From Lentisphaeria bacterium (GTDB lineage Bacteria > Verrucomicrobiota > Lentisphaeria > Victivallales > UBA1829), in NCBI GenBank assembly GCA_003526375.1, contig DPDG01000104.1, positions 1 through 64,000 of the forward strand: 64,000 nt of DNA. Reading direction: 5' to 3'. Every line of letters starts with the position of its first letter. The stretch's first letter is position 1. Made by a program: the position numbers and the translations under genes. Positions 31,711-40,213 of this stretch are shown one piece after another. Below the pieces are notes generated by a model that did no database searches, was not told the origin of the DNA, and saw only the letters and a program-made list of their open reading frames with translations.

Positions 31711-32694
31711 ATGAAAGCTGCATTCATCGGATTCCGTCACGGACATATCGTCGGGCTCTACAACCGCCTCAAAGACGATCCGCAGTGCGAAATCGCCGCG
31801 GCATGCGAAGAAGACCCGAAGGCTGCGGCTGAAGCAAAGGAAAACTGGGGAGTCGATATCACGCACTCCAGTTTTTCCGATCTGCTTGCAGACACCGATT
31901 TCGATATTCTGGCAATCGGAGATTACTTCGGTATCCGCGGCAGCCGCGCGATTGCCGGGCTCAAAGCGGGAAAGCATGTCATCGCGGATAAGCCGCTCTG
32001 CACCTCTCCGGAGGAACTTGCGGAAATCCGTTCGCTCGCCTCGGAAAAGAAACTGGCAGTCGGGCTCATGCTGGATTTCCGCAACCACGGCAACGTCGCG
32101 GCGGCAAAAGAGATCATCGACAGCGGCAGGCTCGGCGAGATTCATGCAATCCAGTTCGGCGGTCAGCATCCGCTTTCCTACGGGACGCGCGCCGCATGGT
32201 ATTTCGAAGACGGCAAGCAGGGCGGCACGATCAACGACATCGCGATTCACGGCCTTGATGCCATTGAATACATGACCGGACACGCCATCACAGAACTGAC
32301 TGCGGCACGCACATGGAACGCATTTGCGGATCAGGCGCCGAAGTTCATGGATGCGGCGCAGATCATGTTCGCTCTCGACAACCACTGCGGCGTAATTGCC
32401 GACGTCTCCTATTTTGCCCCGGAAAAATGCGGATTCAACAATCCGTTTTACTGGCGGTTTACGATTTGGGGCAGAAAAGGCGTAATGGAATTCAATTATT
32501 TCGACGACGGCGTAAAACTCTGCCTGAGCGGGGCAAAGGAGCCGGAGTTTATCGAACCCGCCAGAGGAAAATCCGATTATCTTACGATTTTCATGAATGA
32601 AATCGCAGGAAAAGAGGAGCCTTTCGGGGGAAAGCATATTATGGACATCACGGAAAAAACGCTTCTGTTGCAGAGAAAAGCGGATCGGCAGTGA
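31711..32694 (+). CDS. Gfo/Idh/MocA-family oxidoreductase
   Basis: The 327-residue protein opens with KAAFIGFRHGHIVGLYNRL, where the glycine motif is replaced by GFRHGH, as in the first gene of this trio (GLDTSH). It has the family DKP signature (AGKHVIADKPLCTSPEEL) and GGTINDIAIHGLDAIEYMTGH as the putative catalytic segment. The unusual His near the dinucleotide-binding loop is a shared oddity of genes one and three. It ends the operon. Confidence 0.88.
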   Translation: MKAAFIGFRHGHIVGLYNRLKDDPQCEIAAACEEDPKAAAEAKENWGVDITHSSFSDLLADTDFDILAIGDYFGIRGSRAIAGLKAGKHVIADKPLCTSPEELAEIRSLASEKKLAVGLMLDFRNHGNVAAAKEIIDSGRLGEIHAIQFGGQHPLSYGTRAAWYFEDGKQGGTINDIAIHGLDAIEYMTGHAITELTAARTWNAFADQAPKFMDAAQIMFALDNHCGVIADVSYFAPEKCGFNNPFYWRFTIWGRKGVMEFNYFDDGVKLCLSGAKEPEFIEPARGKSDYLTIFMNEIAGKEEPFGGKHIMDITEKTLLLQRKADRQ

Positions 32695-32796
32695 CCGGAG
32701 TTCCGGTCTTTTTCCGAAAAAAATTACTTTTTGCGGAACAGTAACGGAAAATATGGGGTCTATGCTCTCATAACAAGAAACAAGAGGAGATGATTT

Positions 32797-33090
32797 ATGA
32801 TGAAAAAGATCGCAACAATCGCCGCCGCATTCGCAATGTTGACAGGAATGGCATTCACCGCTGCCGCACAGCAGTGTGCCGCTCCCGCCAAAGCCGAAGC
32901 AAAGTGTGTCTGTGCCGACAAAACCCAGTGCAAAACCGGAAAATGCGACACAAAGAAATGCACTCCATGCGCTTCAGCAAAACAGGCATGCGCACAAAAA
33001 GCTGCGAAATGCCAGAAAAAGCAGAAAGCCTGCGACAGCAATGCAAAATCCTGCAAAGCGGCACCTGCAAAAACCTCCTGCTGCAAATAA
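32797..33090 (+). CDS. Small exported cysteine-rich protein
   Basis: The 97-residue product has a signal peptide (MMKKIATIAAAFAMLTGMAFTAAA). The mature part has about 73 residues with 13 Cys, many Lys and Ala, and motifs such as KCVC, CDTKKC, CTPC and SCCK. GAGGAG precedes the start. The pattern suggests metal binding or a disulfide-rich envelope protein; it is not a recognisable metallothionein. It is monocistronic, with a strong terminator right after. Confidence 0.7.
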   Translation: MMKKIATIAAAFAMLTGMAFTAAAQQCAAPAKAEAKCVCADKTQCKTGKCDTKKCTPCASAKQACAQKAAKCQKKQKACDSNAKSCKAAPAKTSCCK

Positions 33091-33104
33091 GTTTGCTCTG
33101 ACAG

Positions 33105-33145
33105 AAAAACGGCACTCCGGAAAATTCCGGGGCGCCGTTTTTTTT
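33105..33145 (+). terminator. Rho-independent terminator after the Cys-rich gene
   Basis: AAAAACGGC (33105-33113) pairs with GCCGTTTTT (33134-33142), with an inner CTCCGG/CCGG stem, followed by more T. Confidence 0.85.
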
Positions 33146-33196
33146 ACGGCGTCCGCCGGTCTTGCGACAGGGAACGTCTGTTTTGTCTCGAGGTCA

Positions 33197-34486
33197 TCAG
33201 ATCAAAGCCAATGCATCACCCAGAGCGGCGATGATATCATCAATATGCTCCAGCCCGATGGACAGGCGGATCAATTCCGGCTGAAGCCCCGCTTCCCGCT
33301 GCGCTTCGCCGCTGAGCTGGGAATGGGTCGTGCTTGCCGGATGAATGATCAGGCTTTTCGCATCTCCGACATTCGCCAGTATGCTGAACAGCCTGATATT
33401 GTCCACCAGCTTCATCGCTTCCGCGCTTCCGCCCCTGACGCCGAACACCACCATGCCGCCGAAACCGTTTTTCATATATTTTGAAGCAATCGGCCAAGAA
33501 GGGTCGTCCGGCAGTCCGGGATAACGCACCCATTCCACTTTCGGATGTTTTTTCAGGAATTCCGCAACCCGGAGCGCATTTTCCGAATGCTTCGCCATTC
33601 TCAACGGAAGCGACTCCACACCCTGCAGGAAAATCCATGCGGCGTCCGGAGCAAGCGCCGCGCCCTGATTGCGCAGTCCAACAAACCGAAGCCGGAAACT
33701 GAATGCCAGAGGAATTTCATCTCCGAGATCATGTGCGAAACGCATTCCGTGATACCCCCGATCCGGTTCATTGTAAAGAGCAAATTTCGGATCGCTCCAG
33801 TCAAATTTACCCGCATCGACTACGATTCCTCCGATTCCGGTTCCATGCCCGCCGATCCATTTGGAGAGGGAATGCACCACGATGTCCGCCCCGTGTTCAA
33901 TCGGGCGCAGGAGCGTCGGCGGGGTGAAAGTGGAATCGACGATCAGCGGCAGATGGTGTTTTTCCGCAACCGCCGCATACCGTTCAATGTCCGCGGCATC
34001 CAGCGCGGGATTGCCGACCGTTTCAATGTAGAGCGCCCGCGTTCTTTCATTAATGGCCTTTTCCACCGCCTCAAAATCGTTGACTGCGGTAAAATGCGTC
34101 GTGATCCCCTGCTGCGGAAGAATTGCATCGAACTGCGTAAAAGTCCCTCCGTAAAGATTATTCGCGGCAATCAGTTCATCCCCCTGCCGCAGAATATTTG
34201 TAACTGCAAAATAAATTGCGGCGGTTCCGCTCCCGAATGTAACCGCCGCCCTGCCGCCTTCCAGCGCGGCAAGACGTTTTTCCAGCACATCATTGGTCGG
34301 GTTCATCAATCTGGCATAGATGTTTCCATGTTCCCGGTAGGCGAAAAGGTCTGCGCCGTGTCCGGAGTTTTTGAAACTGTAGGCGGTGGTGCGGTAAACG
34401 GGGACCGCACGCGCCTGCGTTGCCGGATCAGGGATCTGCCCTGCGTGAAGCGCCAGTGTCTCAATATGATATTCAGGATCATTCAT
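33197..34486 (-). CDS. metY: O-acetylhomoserine sulfhydrylase family enzyme
   Basis: The protein has 429 residues from ATG 34486, with AAGGAGG seven bases upstream. It belongs to the Cys/Met metabolism PLP-dependent family, with YSRxMNPT-like YARLMNPTNDVLEKRLAALEGG, the SGTAAI loop and the PLP lysine in VVHSLSKWIGGHG. The length and the segment HPKVEWVRYPGLPDDPSWPIASKYMKNGFGGMVVFGVRGG favour O-acetylhomoserine aminocarboxypropyltransferase (homocysteine from O-acetylhomoserine and sulfide) over cystathionine synthase. It is co-transcribed 22 bases behind cysK, so the pair covers sulfide assimilation into cysteine and homocysteine. Confidence 0.92.
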   Translation of the reverse strand: MNDPEYHIETLALHAGQIPDPATQARAVPVYRTTAYSFKNSGHGADLFAYREHGNIYARLMNPTNDVLEKRLAALEGGRAAVTFGSGTAAIYFAVTNILRQGDELIAANNLYGGTFTQFDAILPQQGITTHFTAVNDFEAVEKAINERTRALYIETVGNPALDAADIERYAAVAEKHHLPLIVDSTFTPPTLLRPIEHGADIVVHSLSKWIGGHGTGIGGIVVDAGKFDWSDPKFALYNEPDRGYHGMRFAHDLGDEIPLAFSFRLRFVGLRNQGAALAPDAAWIFLQGVESLPLRMAKHSENALRVAEFLKKHPKVEWVRYPGLPDDPSWPIASKYMKNGFGGMVVFGVRGGSAEAMKLVDNIRLFSILANVGDAKSLIIHPASTTHSQLSGEAQREAGLQPELIRLSIGLEHIDDIIAALGDALALI

Positions 34487-34508
34487 AGATTGTCCTCCTT
34501 CTATGTTG

Positions 34509-35429
34509 TTATGATTGAAAAAGCCATGTGGAAAGATAACGTTCACCGGAATCGGGCAGAAGAACCACGATCCGCTTTCCGCTCCATTCCGGCTGCCGGC
34601 TCAAAGTAAGCGCCGCAAACAGAGCCGCTCCGGATGAGATTCCGATCAGCAATCCCTCTTTTCCGGCAGATTCACGGGCGGTTCCGCCTGCGTCCTCGGC
34701 AGAGACTCTGAATACGTCGTCGATGATTCCCGTGTTCAGTACCTCCGGAACAAATCCGGCGCCAATTCCCTGAATCCTGTGCGGTCCCGGCCTGCCGCCG
34801 GAAAGAACGGGCGAAGCATCCGGCTCCACTGCGAAAATCTTTACTGCCGGGTTGCGTTTTTTCAGGACTTCCCCGACTCCAGTCAGAGTTCCTCCGGTAC
34901 CGACACCAGCAATAAACGCATCCACTCTGCCTCCGGCATCTGTCCAGATTTCCTCGGCGGTCGTGACTCTGTGGCAAGCGGGATTCGCGGGATTCTCAAA
35001 CTGCTGCGGAATCCATGAACCGGGATGTTCCGCATGGAGCTTCTCCGCTTCCGTGATCGCGCCTTTCATCCCGAGGGCGCCGGATGTCAGCACAAGTTCC
35101 GCTCCATATGCCTGAAGGAGTTTGCGCCGTTCCATGCTCATGGTATCGGGCATTGTCAGAATCAGCCTGTATCCTTTGACTGCGGCAACCAGTGCCAGTC
35201 CAATGCCGGTGTTGCCGGAAGTCGGTTCAATGATGAGCCCTCCGGATTTCAGAAGCCCCCGCCGCTCCGCATCTTCGATCATTGCCAGTGCAATCCGGTC
35301 CTTCACACTGCTTCCCGGATTGAACGATTCCACTTTGGCGACGATTTCCGCTTTTCCGTCGTTCAGCTTCGAAATCCTGACCAGCGGAGTATGCCCGATC
35401 AGTTCCGTTATATTGTCTGCAATCCTCAT
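34509..35429 (-). CDS. cysK: Cysteine synthase A
   Basis: The protein has 306 residues from ATG 35429, chosen for the GAGGAGGG site. It shows all O-acetylserine sulfhydrylase marks: IGHTPLVRIS, the PLP lysine in SFNPGSSVKDRIA, EPTSGNTGIGLA, GVGTGGTLTGVG and GISSGAALFAAL. It makes cysteine from O-acetylserine and sulfide in the cytoplasm. It is first in a two-gene operon with metY. Two TAATCTCTACCA repeats near the start may be operator sites. Confidence 0.95.
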   Translation of the reverse strand: MRIADNITELIGHTPLVRISKLNDGKAEIVAKVESFNPGSSVKDRIALAMIEDAERRGLLKSGGLIIEPTSGNTGIGLALVAAVKGYRLILTMPDTMSMERRKLLQAYGAELVLTSGALGMKGAITEAEKLHAEHPGSWIPQQFENPANPACHRVTTAEEIWTDAGGRVDAFIAGVGTGGTLTGVGEVLKKRNPAVKIFAVEPDASPVLSGGRPGPHRIQGIGAGFVPEVLNTGIIDDVFRVSAEDAGGTARESAGKEGLLIGISSGAALFAALTLSRQPEWSGKRIVVLLPDSGERYLSTWLFQS

Positions 35430-35446
35430 CTGGAACCCTCCTCTTT

Positions 35447-35492
35447 TAATCTCTACCATTTCAGTTGTTATTATAAAATATAATCTCTACCA
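35447..35492 (-). promoter_or_regulatory. Direct repeats upstream of cysK-metY, possible operator
   Basis: TAATCTCTACCA occurs at 35447-35458 and 35481-35492, 34 bases apart in the same orientation (TGGTAGAGATTA when read toward cysK), in an AT-rich region just before the gene. The identity of the regulator is unknown; Rrf2-type regulators are common for such operons. Confidence 0.45.
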
Positions 35493-35692
35493 ATTAAAAA
35501 GCAAATGCTTTTCCCCGAAAGATAAAGAGAATCTTAAAATTACCGTGTTCCGCACAGGGAACGGCACCGTATCCGCAATTGAGAAATCTTACAAGGAAAT
35601 TGTATTTTCTTCTTCTCCGCTTGTTTTTCAAAAAATGAAATCTATATTCGTCATGACAGTAGCAACAAACCCAAAACAACGGAAGGTTCAAT

Positions 35693-37060
35693 ATGAAAAT
35701 TCAGTATGGTGTCGGACGGCGCTGTGTGAATCCGCAGGTGCCGGTGTCTCTGGCGGGGTATTTCAACAAACGCATGTGGGACCATGTCCTTGACGATCTT
35801 GAGGTGAGGGCTCTTGTGATGAAAAGCGGCTCCACCTATGCCGCGATTATTCATTTCGACCTGATCACTGTTCCCACTGCTTTGTATGAAAACATTCTTG
35901 CCGACATCAGGGAGCTCGGCATCGACAAGATCACGCGTGAAAACATTCTGATTACCGCAACCCATACTCATACGGGACCGGAACTCCGTTGCCACAAGCC
36001 AGGCGCCAATCAGGAATATCCCCCGTTTGCCGCGAGAATGGGAGCGGAGGCGCTCAAGGACGCTCTTGCGGAGCTTAAAGACGGCGAGCTGGAAGGCGGT
36101 CTTGCGGAAGAACACCGGTTCATCTTCAACCGCCGCTACTGGATGAAAGACGGAAAGGTCGTGACGAATCCCGGCAAACTGAATCCTGATATTCTTCGCC
36201 CTGAAGGCGACATTGACCCTGAAATTCCAATGCTGGCAATCCGTTCCAACGGGAAACTGGCGGTCCTGATCGCAAACATCGTAAACCATACAGATACGAT
36301 CGGCGGAACGGGTGTTTCCGCTGACTGGGCGGGATTCTTCCGCCGCAGCATGCAGGAGGAAATGGGGCCGGGCTCCATGGCGATCGCACTCATCGGCTGC
36401 GCAGGAAACATCAATCACTTCGATACGCGCACGGATATGAACCAGACCTGCTATGAAGAAGCGAAACGTGTCGGAACCGGTTATGCGGAAACCGTCAAAA
36501 AGGCGCTTGGAACCCTCAAACCGATCGAAGGAGAAGGAATTCAGATCGTATTCGGGGATGCACAGGCGGGACCGCGCGAAATTTCCAGAGAGGAACTGGA
36601 CGAAGCGGAAGCAATCTGCGCAAAATATCCGGATATTGATGTGGAAAGTCTGGAATCCACGGTGGACCTGACCTCCGAAGATCTTGCCAGAGGCACTCCG
36701 TTCGCATTGAAATATTTTGCAAATACCCTTGTCAAAATGGCGAACAACAAAACTCCGGTCGTATTCCATCTGATCGGCTTCCAATTCGGCAAGTGTGCGG
36801 TTCTTGCATCGCTTCCCAGCGAGCCGTTCATTGAAATCGGGCTTGAACTCCGCAAGGGAATTTTCGGCGGCAAGCTCTGCCTTGTGTCTTCTCACGGCAA
36901 CGGCACCGGCGGCATGACTTATTCCGGCGGTTACATCCCGAATCCGTGGAACTACGGACGCGGCGGCTATGAGCCGACCCCGCGCTCGAACCCGTTCTCC
37001 ATGAAGACTGCGGACATTCTTCTTGCCACATGGCGCAGGCTGGCGGAAAAGCTGAACTGA
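35693..37060 (+). CDS. Neutral/alkaline ceramidase-like family protein
   Basis: The protein has 455 residues from ATG 35693 after GGAAGG. It resembles the N-terminal domain of the neutral ceramidase family: GVGRRCVNPQVPVSLAGYF at the start, ILITATHTHTGPELRC (metal-ligand histidines), NHTDTIGG and SSHGNGTGGMTYSGGY. Many bacterial relatives are cytoplasmic and of unknown substrate, and this one lacks a signal peptide and is shorter than true ceramidases, so a ceramide substrate is not implied. It is divergent from cysK and has its own terminator. Confidence 0.8.
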   Translation: MKIQYGVGRRCVNPQVPVSLAGYFNKRMWDHVLDDLEVRALVMKSGSTYAAIIHFDLITVPTALYENILADIRELGIDKITRENILITATHTHTGPELRCHKPGANQEYPPFAARMGAEALKDALAELKDGELEGGLAEEHRFIFNRRYWMKDGKVVTNPGKLNPDILRPEGDIDPEIPMLAIRSNGKLAVLIANIVNHTDTIGGTGVSADWAGFFRRSMQEEMGPGSMAIALIGCAGNINHFDTRTDMNQTCYEEAKRVGTGYAETVKKALGTLKPIEGEGIQIVFGDAQAGPREISREELDEAEAICAKYPDIDVESLESTVDLTSEDLARGTPFALKYFANTLVKMANNKTPVVFHLIGFQFGKCAVLASLPSEPFIEIGLELRKGIFGGKLCLVSSHGNGTGGMTYSGGYIPNPWNYGRGGYEPTPRSNPFSMKTADILLATWRRLAEKLN

Positions 37061-37085
37061 TTTCCGTTCCCGGCGGCAAATGACT

Positions 37086-37128
37086 CTGCCCGAAGCAGCT
37101 CAAGCGGCTGTTCCGGGCAGTTTTTTTT
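37086..37128 (+). terminator. Rho-independent terminator after the ceramidase-like gene
   Basis: CTGCCCG (37086-37092) pairs with CGGGCAG (37114-37120), with a further inner AGC/GCT stem, then eight T. Confidence 0.88.
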
Positions 37129-37151
37129 GCAGGTATGATTCAGGATTGCCG

Positions 37152-37883
37152 CTAGGTGATTTCACGGATAACCGCGGCGGCGCAATGGCAGCCGAAGAGG
37201 GCGGGCATATAGGAGATGGTTCCCGTTACGGAACGTTTGTTCGCCATTCCCTCGGATTCGACAACTGCACTTTCAACCGGCATTTCCGGCGAAAATACGA
37301 CCTTGACCCCTTTGTAAATGCCATGCCGGTGCAGACGCTTCCGCATGGCGCGCGCAAGGGAACAGTTATAACTTTCCGAGATATCCGCGCACCGGATTGC
37401 CTCCGGATCAAGGCGTGCGCCGGACCCCATACAGCTGATCAGCCTGATTCCATGTTCCACGCAGTAAACCGTCAGGTAAAACTTCGGAGACAGCGTATCT
37501 ATCGCATCCAGCACGCAGTCATAGGGTTCCGCGCCGAGAACCTCGAACATGCGGTCGTCGCGCAGATATTCATTCAAAACCGTGAGTTTGAGTTCCGGAT
37601 TGATATCCAGCAGACGCGCCCCGAGCAATTCGGCTTTCGGTTTCCCGACGGTGCTTGTCAATGCGGCAATCTGACGGTTGCGGTTGCTCTCCTCAATGAG
37701 ATCGCCGTCTGCGATTGTCATGCGCCCGACACCCGCCCGGCAGATCATTTCCGCCGCGATGCCGCCGACACCGCCGAGCCCGATCACAAGCACATGCGCA
37801 TTGCGCAGTTTTTCAAGTTTTTCCTTCCCGAGCAGAAGCGCGGTTCGTGCCTGCCAGCCGGGAAACTCCGTTGAATCATTCAT
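37152..37883 (-). CDS. tcdA: tRNA threonylcarbamoyladenosine dehydratase
   Basis: The 243-residue ThiF/E1-like protein has the nucleotide-binding motif VLVIGLGGVGGIAAEMICRAGVGRMTIADGD, the ESNRNRQ motif and CVLDAIDTLSPKFYL. The C-terminal half with SCMGSGARLDPEAIRCADISESYNCSLARAMRKRLHRHGI and the late GTISYMP segment is characteristic of TcdA (CsdL), which cyclises t6A37 of ANN-reading tRNAs to ct6A using ATP. It is the last gene of the SGNH-PHP-TatD-TcdA operon and overlaps the TatD gene by eight bases. The protein is slightly shorter than the E. coli one. Confidence 0.93.
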   Translation of the reverse strand: MNDSTEFPGWQARTALLLGKEKLEKLRNAHVLVIGLGGVGGIAAEMICRAGVGRMTIADGDLIEESNRNRQIAALTSTVGKPKAELLGARLLDINPELKLTVLNEYLRDDRMFEVLGAEPYDCVLDAIDTLSPKFYLTVYCVEHGIRLISCMGSGARLDPEAIRCADISESYNCSLARAMRKRLHRHGIYKGVKVVFSPEMPVESAVVESEGMANKRSVTGTISYMPALFGCHCAAAVIREIT

Positions 37884-38520
37884 AATGAAAAATCCCTGTA
37901 AATTTCCGGTAAATACGCTCTTTCAACTCTCCGGCATCCATTCCCGCCAGACACGCCGCAAGCGGATAAAGCTCCTCAATCTTTTCCTTTCCGTCGTCTG
38001 TTTCCAGAAGAAAACCGGAGTCTATGATACAATCGTACAACTTGTCAATATGCCTGAGCCAGACGGAGGAAAGAGAAAGGGTGAAACCGTGTTTCAGGAG
38101 TTCCCGCGCGGTCTGTTCCCTGCCACGGAAGCCGTGAATGACCCAGGGAACGGAACTTCCGGACCGTTTTTTCAGCGCGATCATTTCCGGATATGCGCGG
38201 ACACAATGAAGAACAAGGGGCAGAGAAAGTTCTCCGGCAAGTTCCGCCTGACGCAGAAGACATTGTTTCTGAAGTTCAAAGTCGATTTCAATGGAACGGT
38301 CCAGACCGCATTCGCCCACAGCGGAACAGCGGTTTTCAAGCAGATAAGCTTTCAAGGGTTCAAATTTCCGCGTCAAGACATCATACGGATGAATTCCCGC
38401 GGAAAACAGGACATTGCCGGAAGAATGCGCCCGCTCCGAGGGATATGCAAGATTCCGCAACGCAAGCACCCCGGCGGATTCCGCCTTGCGATGAGTGTGC
38501 GCATCCGTAAACGGAATCAT
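37876..38520 (-). CDS. TatD-family hydrolase
   Basis: The protein has 214 residues from ATG 38520, which overlaps the upstream PHP stop (ATGA) and follows GGAGAG. It has the TatD metal motifs: FTDAHTHRK (HxH), SAGIHPYD, VGECGLDRSIE, LVLHCVRA, WVIHGFRG and LETDDG. The protein is shorter than standard TatD (about 260) because the loop regions are reduced. The family are metal-dependent DNases or deacylases; the substrate is open. Confidence 0.88.
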   Translation of the reverse strand: MIPFTDAHTHRKAESAGVLALRNLAYPSERAHSSGNVLFSAGIHPYDVLTRKFEPLKAYLLENRCSAVGECGLDRSIEIDFELQKQCLLRQAELAGELSLPLVLHCVRAYPEMIALKKRSGSSVPWVIHGFRGREQTARELLKHGFTLSLSSVWLRHIDKLYDCIIDSGFLLETDDGKEKIEELYPLAACLAGMDAGELKERIYRKFTGIFHYE

Positions 38521-39365
38521 TGCCGCGCTCTCCATGCCTGTTCCAGTTTTTCCAGAACGGCGTCGGGAACGGCAAGCGCTCCGCCGCCGGTTCCCAGTTG
38601 AACGGAACTCTGGTTGCTGCCGTGATAATCGCTTCCGCCGGAAACCAGAATGCCATGTTCCAGGGAAGCATCCATGAGCATGGAATGCTGGGCAAATGAA
38701 TAGAGAGAATAATACGCCTCAATGCCGTCGAGCCCGAACTGAATCAGTTTTTTCAGATATTTCCGCACAAAGGCACGTTCTCCCGCCGCCCGGTAGACGG
38801 GATGCGCCCAGATCGCGAGCCCGCCCGCCTCATGGATGGCGTCGATACTGTCCGAAGGGTTCGGCAGGACACGCGGCGTATAGGCGCGCGCGCCGCGCTT
38901 GAGGCAACGGTCAAAAACTTCCTGCGGCGTTTCGAAGTATCCTTTCTCCACAAGAATCTTAGCAAAATGGGGACGTCCGATGCTTTCCCCTCCGGCACAG
39001 TCGTTCAGCTCCTTTTGCGTGATTTCATAATGCATGGCATTGAGTTTCTGGAGAATCAGAGTATTGCGGATATTGCGGTTTTCCCGCGCAGCTTTCAGGA
39101 ACTCGCGCAGCTTTTCCGATGTATGGTCGATAAAAAGCCCGAGAATATGGATTTCCTTGTTGTAAAGGGTGGAGGAGATTTCCAGTCCGGGAACGGCGCG
39201 GATCTCTTTTCCCGCGGCGCTTTCAAGGAATTCGGGAATGCCGGAAACGGTGTCATGATCCGTCAGGGCGATTCCGTGAAGCCCGATTTCCAGTGCGTGA
39301 GCCATGAGCTCCGACGGCGTATCGGAACCGTCGGAAGCGGCGCTGTGTGTATGCAGGTCGATCAT
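38517..39365 (-). CDS. PHP-domain phosphoesterase, TrpH/YciV-like
   Basis: The 282-residue protein has the PHP active-site motifs: MIDLHTHSAASDGSDTP (HxH), ALTDHDTVSG (DHD), VPGLEIS and HILGLFID early on, and GGLAIWAHPVYRA and SGGSDYHGSN late. The layout equals the RNase AM/3',5'-nucleoside bisphosphate phosphatase (YciV) group rather than DNA polymerase PHP domains. It lies in an operon with SGNH hydrolase, TatD and TcdA; the role is likely nucleotide or RNA turnover. Confidence 0.9.
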   Translation of the reverse strand: MIDLHTHSAASDGSDTPSELMAHALEIGLHGIALTDHDTVSGIPEFLESAAGKEIRAVPGLEISSTLYNKEIHILGLFIDHTSEKLREFLKAARENRNIRNTLILQKLNAMHYEITQKELNDCAGGESIGRPHFAKILVEKGYFETPQEVFDRCLKRGARAYTPRVLPNPSDSIDAIHEAGGLAIWAHPVYRAAGERAFVRKYLKKLIQFGLDGIEAYYSLYSFAQHSMLMDASLEHGILVSGGSDYHGSNQSSVQLGTGGGALAVPDAVLEKLEQAWRARQ

Positions 39366-39373
39366 TCTGTATT

Positions 39374-40006
39374 TTACAATCCTGCCGCATCAATCCAGCT
39401 TTCGGCAATGAGAGCATGTCCGGGCGCGGCGGGATGCACTCCGTCGGGAGTCCAGAAAGATTTCTCCCGTTTGCATGCGGCGGCGGCGAAAATGCCGTCC
39501 AGCGGGACCAGCGCATCGGCAAATTCCTCCGCGAGATCGCGGACCACCTGAATCTTGATGTCCAGATCGTCACGCCACATGCGGCGGTCTTCGGGAATCG
39601 GAAGCAGGAACGGTTCCATCATGATGATCTGAACGCCGGGAAGATCCCGGACCGTCTTTTCAAGGATGAAACGGTAATCGCGTTCGAAGATATCGGCAGG
39701 CGTCGGATCGTTGCGGCTGTATCTGCGTCCGGTGTCATTGATGCCGATCAGAATGGAAACGACGTCCGGTTTGTGGTTGATCACATCCTGCTGCCAGCGG
39801 TCCCTGAGGTCGCAGACCCGGTTGCCGGAGATTCCGGTATTGATGAAAGTCAGTTCCAGTTCCGGCATATTCGCCCCGAGAAGCGAGGCGATGAATATGG
39901 GGTAGCCGTGGCCGAGAAAGTTGATGTTTCCGCTGGTGGATCTTCCACAGTCCGTGATACTGTCTCCGGTAAAAAGGATTTTCTGTCCGTTTTCCATTCT
40001 AAGCAT
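39374..40006 (-). CDS. SGNH/GDSL-family hydrolase
   Basis: The protein has 210 residues starting at ATG 40006, with GGAGG seven bases upstream. It shows block I ILFTGDSITDCGR (Ser nucleophile), a Gly in INTGISGNRV (block II), GINDTGRR (block III, Asn) and WTPDGVHPAAPGH (block V, Asp and His). There is no signal peptide, so it is probably a cytoplasmic esterase, perhaps deacetylating imported sugars. It is the first gene of the four-gene operon ending in tcdA. Confidence 0.93.
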   Translation of the reverse strand: MLRMENGQKILFTGDSITDCGRSTSGNINFLGHGYPIFIASLLGANMPELELTFINTGISGNRVCDLRDRWQQDVINHKPDVVSILIGINDTGRRYSRNDPTPADIFERDYRFILEKTVRDLPGVQIIMMEPFLLPIPEDRRMWRDDLDIKIQVVRDLAEEFADALVPLDGIFAAAACKREKSFWTPDGVHPAAPGHALIAESWIDAAGL

Positions 40007-40213
40007 TGGTCTTCCTCCCGTAGTTGATACTGTTGCATATACGGCAATCTAGCGCGGAAAAGGCGTTCCTGCAAGTTTTTCAAGCTGAATATTTCAAGTT
40101 TTATGTCATTGGCGAGGGAATATTTCTTGCATATTTGCGGAAAGTGTGATATTGTTATGGTTTAGATCAGCACGTCCATGGTCCAGAAGGTTAATCACGG
40201 AGAAGCAGCAGAT
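40007..40213. other. Divergent intergenic region (SGNH operon / dksA-like gene)
   Basis: This roughly 200-base AT-rich spacer should hold two divergent promoters. A GGAGAAG site precedes ATG 40214. An in-frame ATG at 40178 has no clear ribosome-binding site. Confidence 0.45.

Noticed and set aside
30604..32637. Very long open frame on the minus strand (677 codons) opposite two Gfo/Idh/MocA genes
   Set aside because: The plus strand encodes two clear family members with good ribosome-binding sites; the minus-strand frame is a by-product of codon bias and has no recognisable domain.
35430..35692. SAM or T-box riboswitch before cysK-metY
   Set aside because: None of the conserved core motifs were found; only short direct repeats are present.
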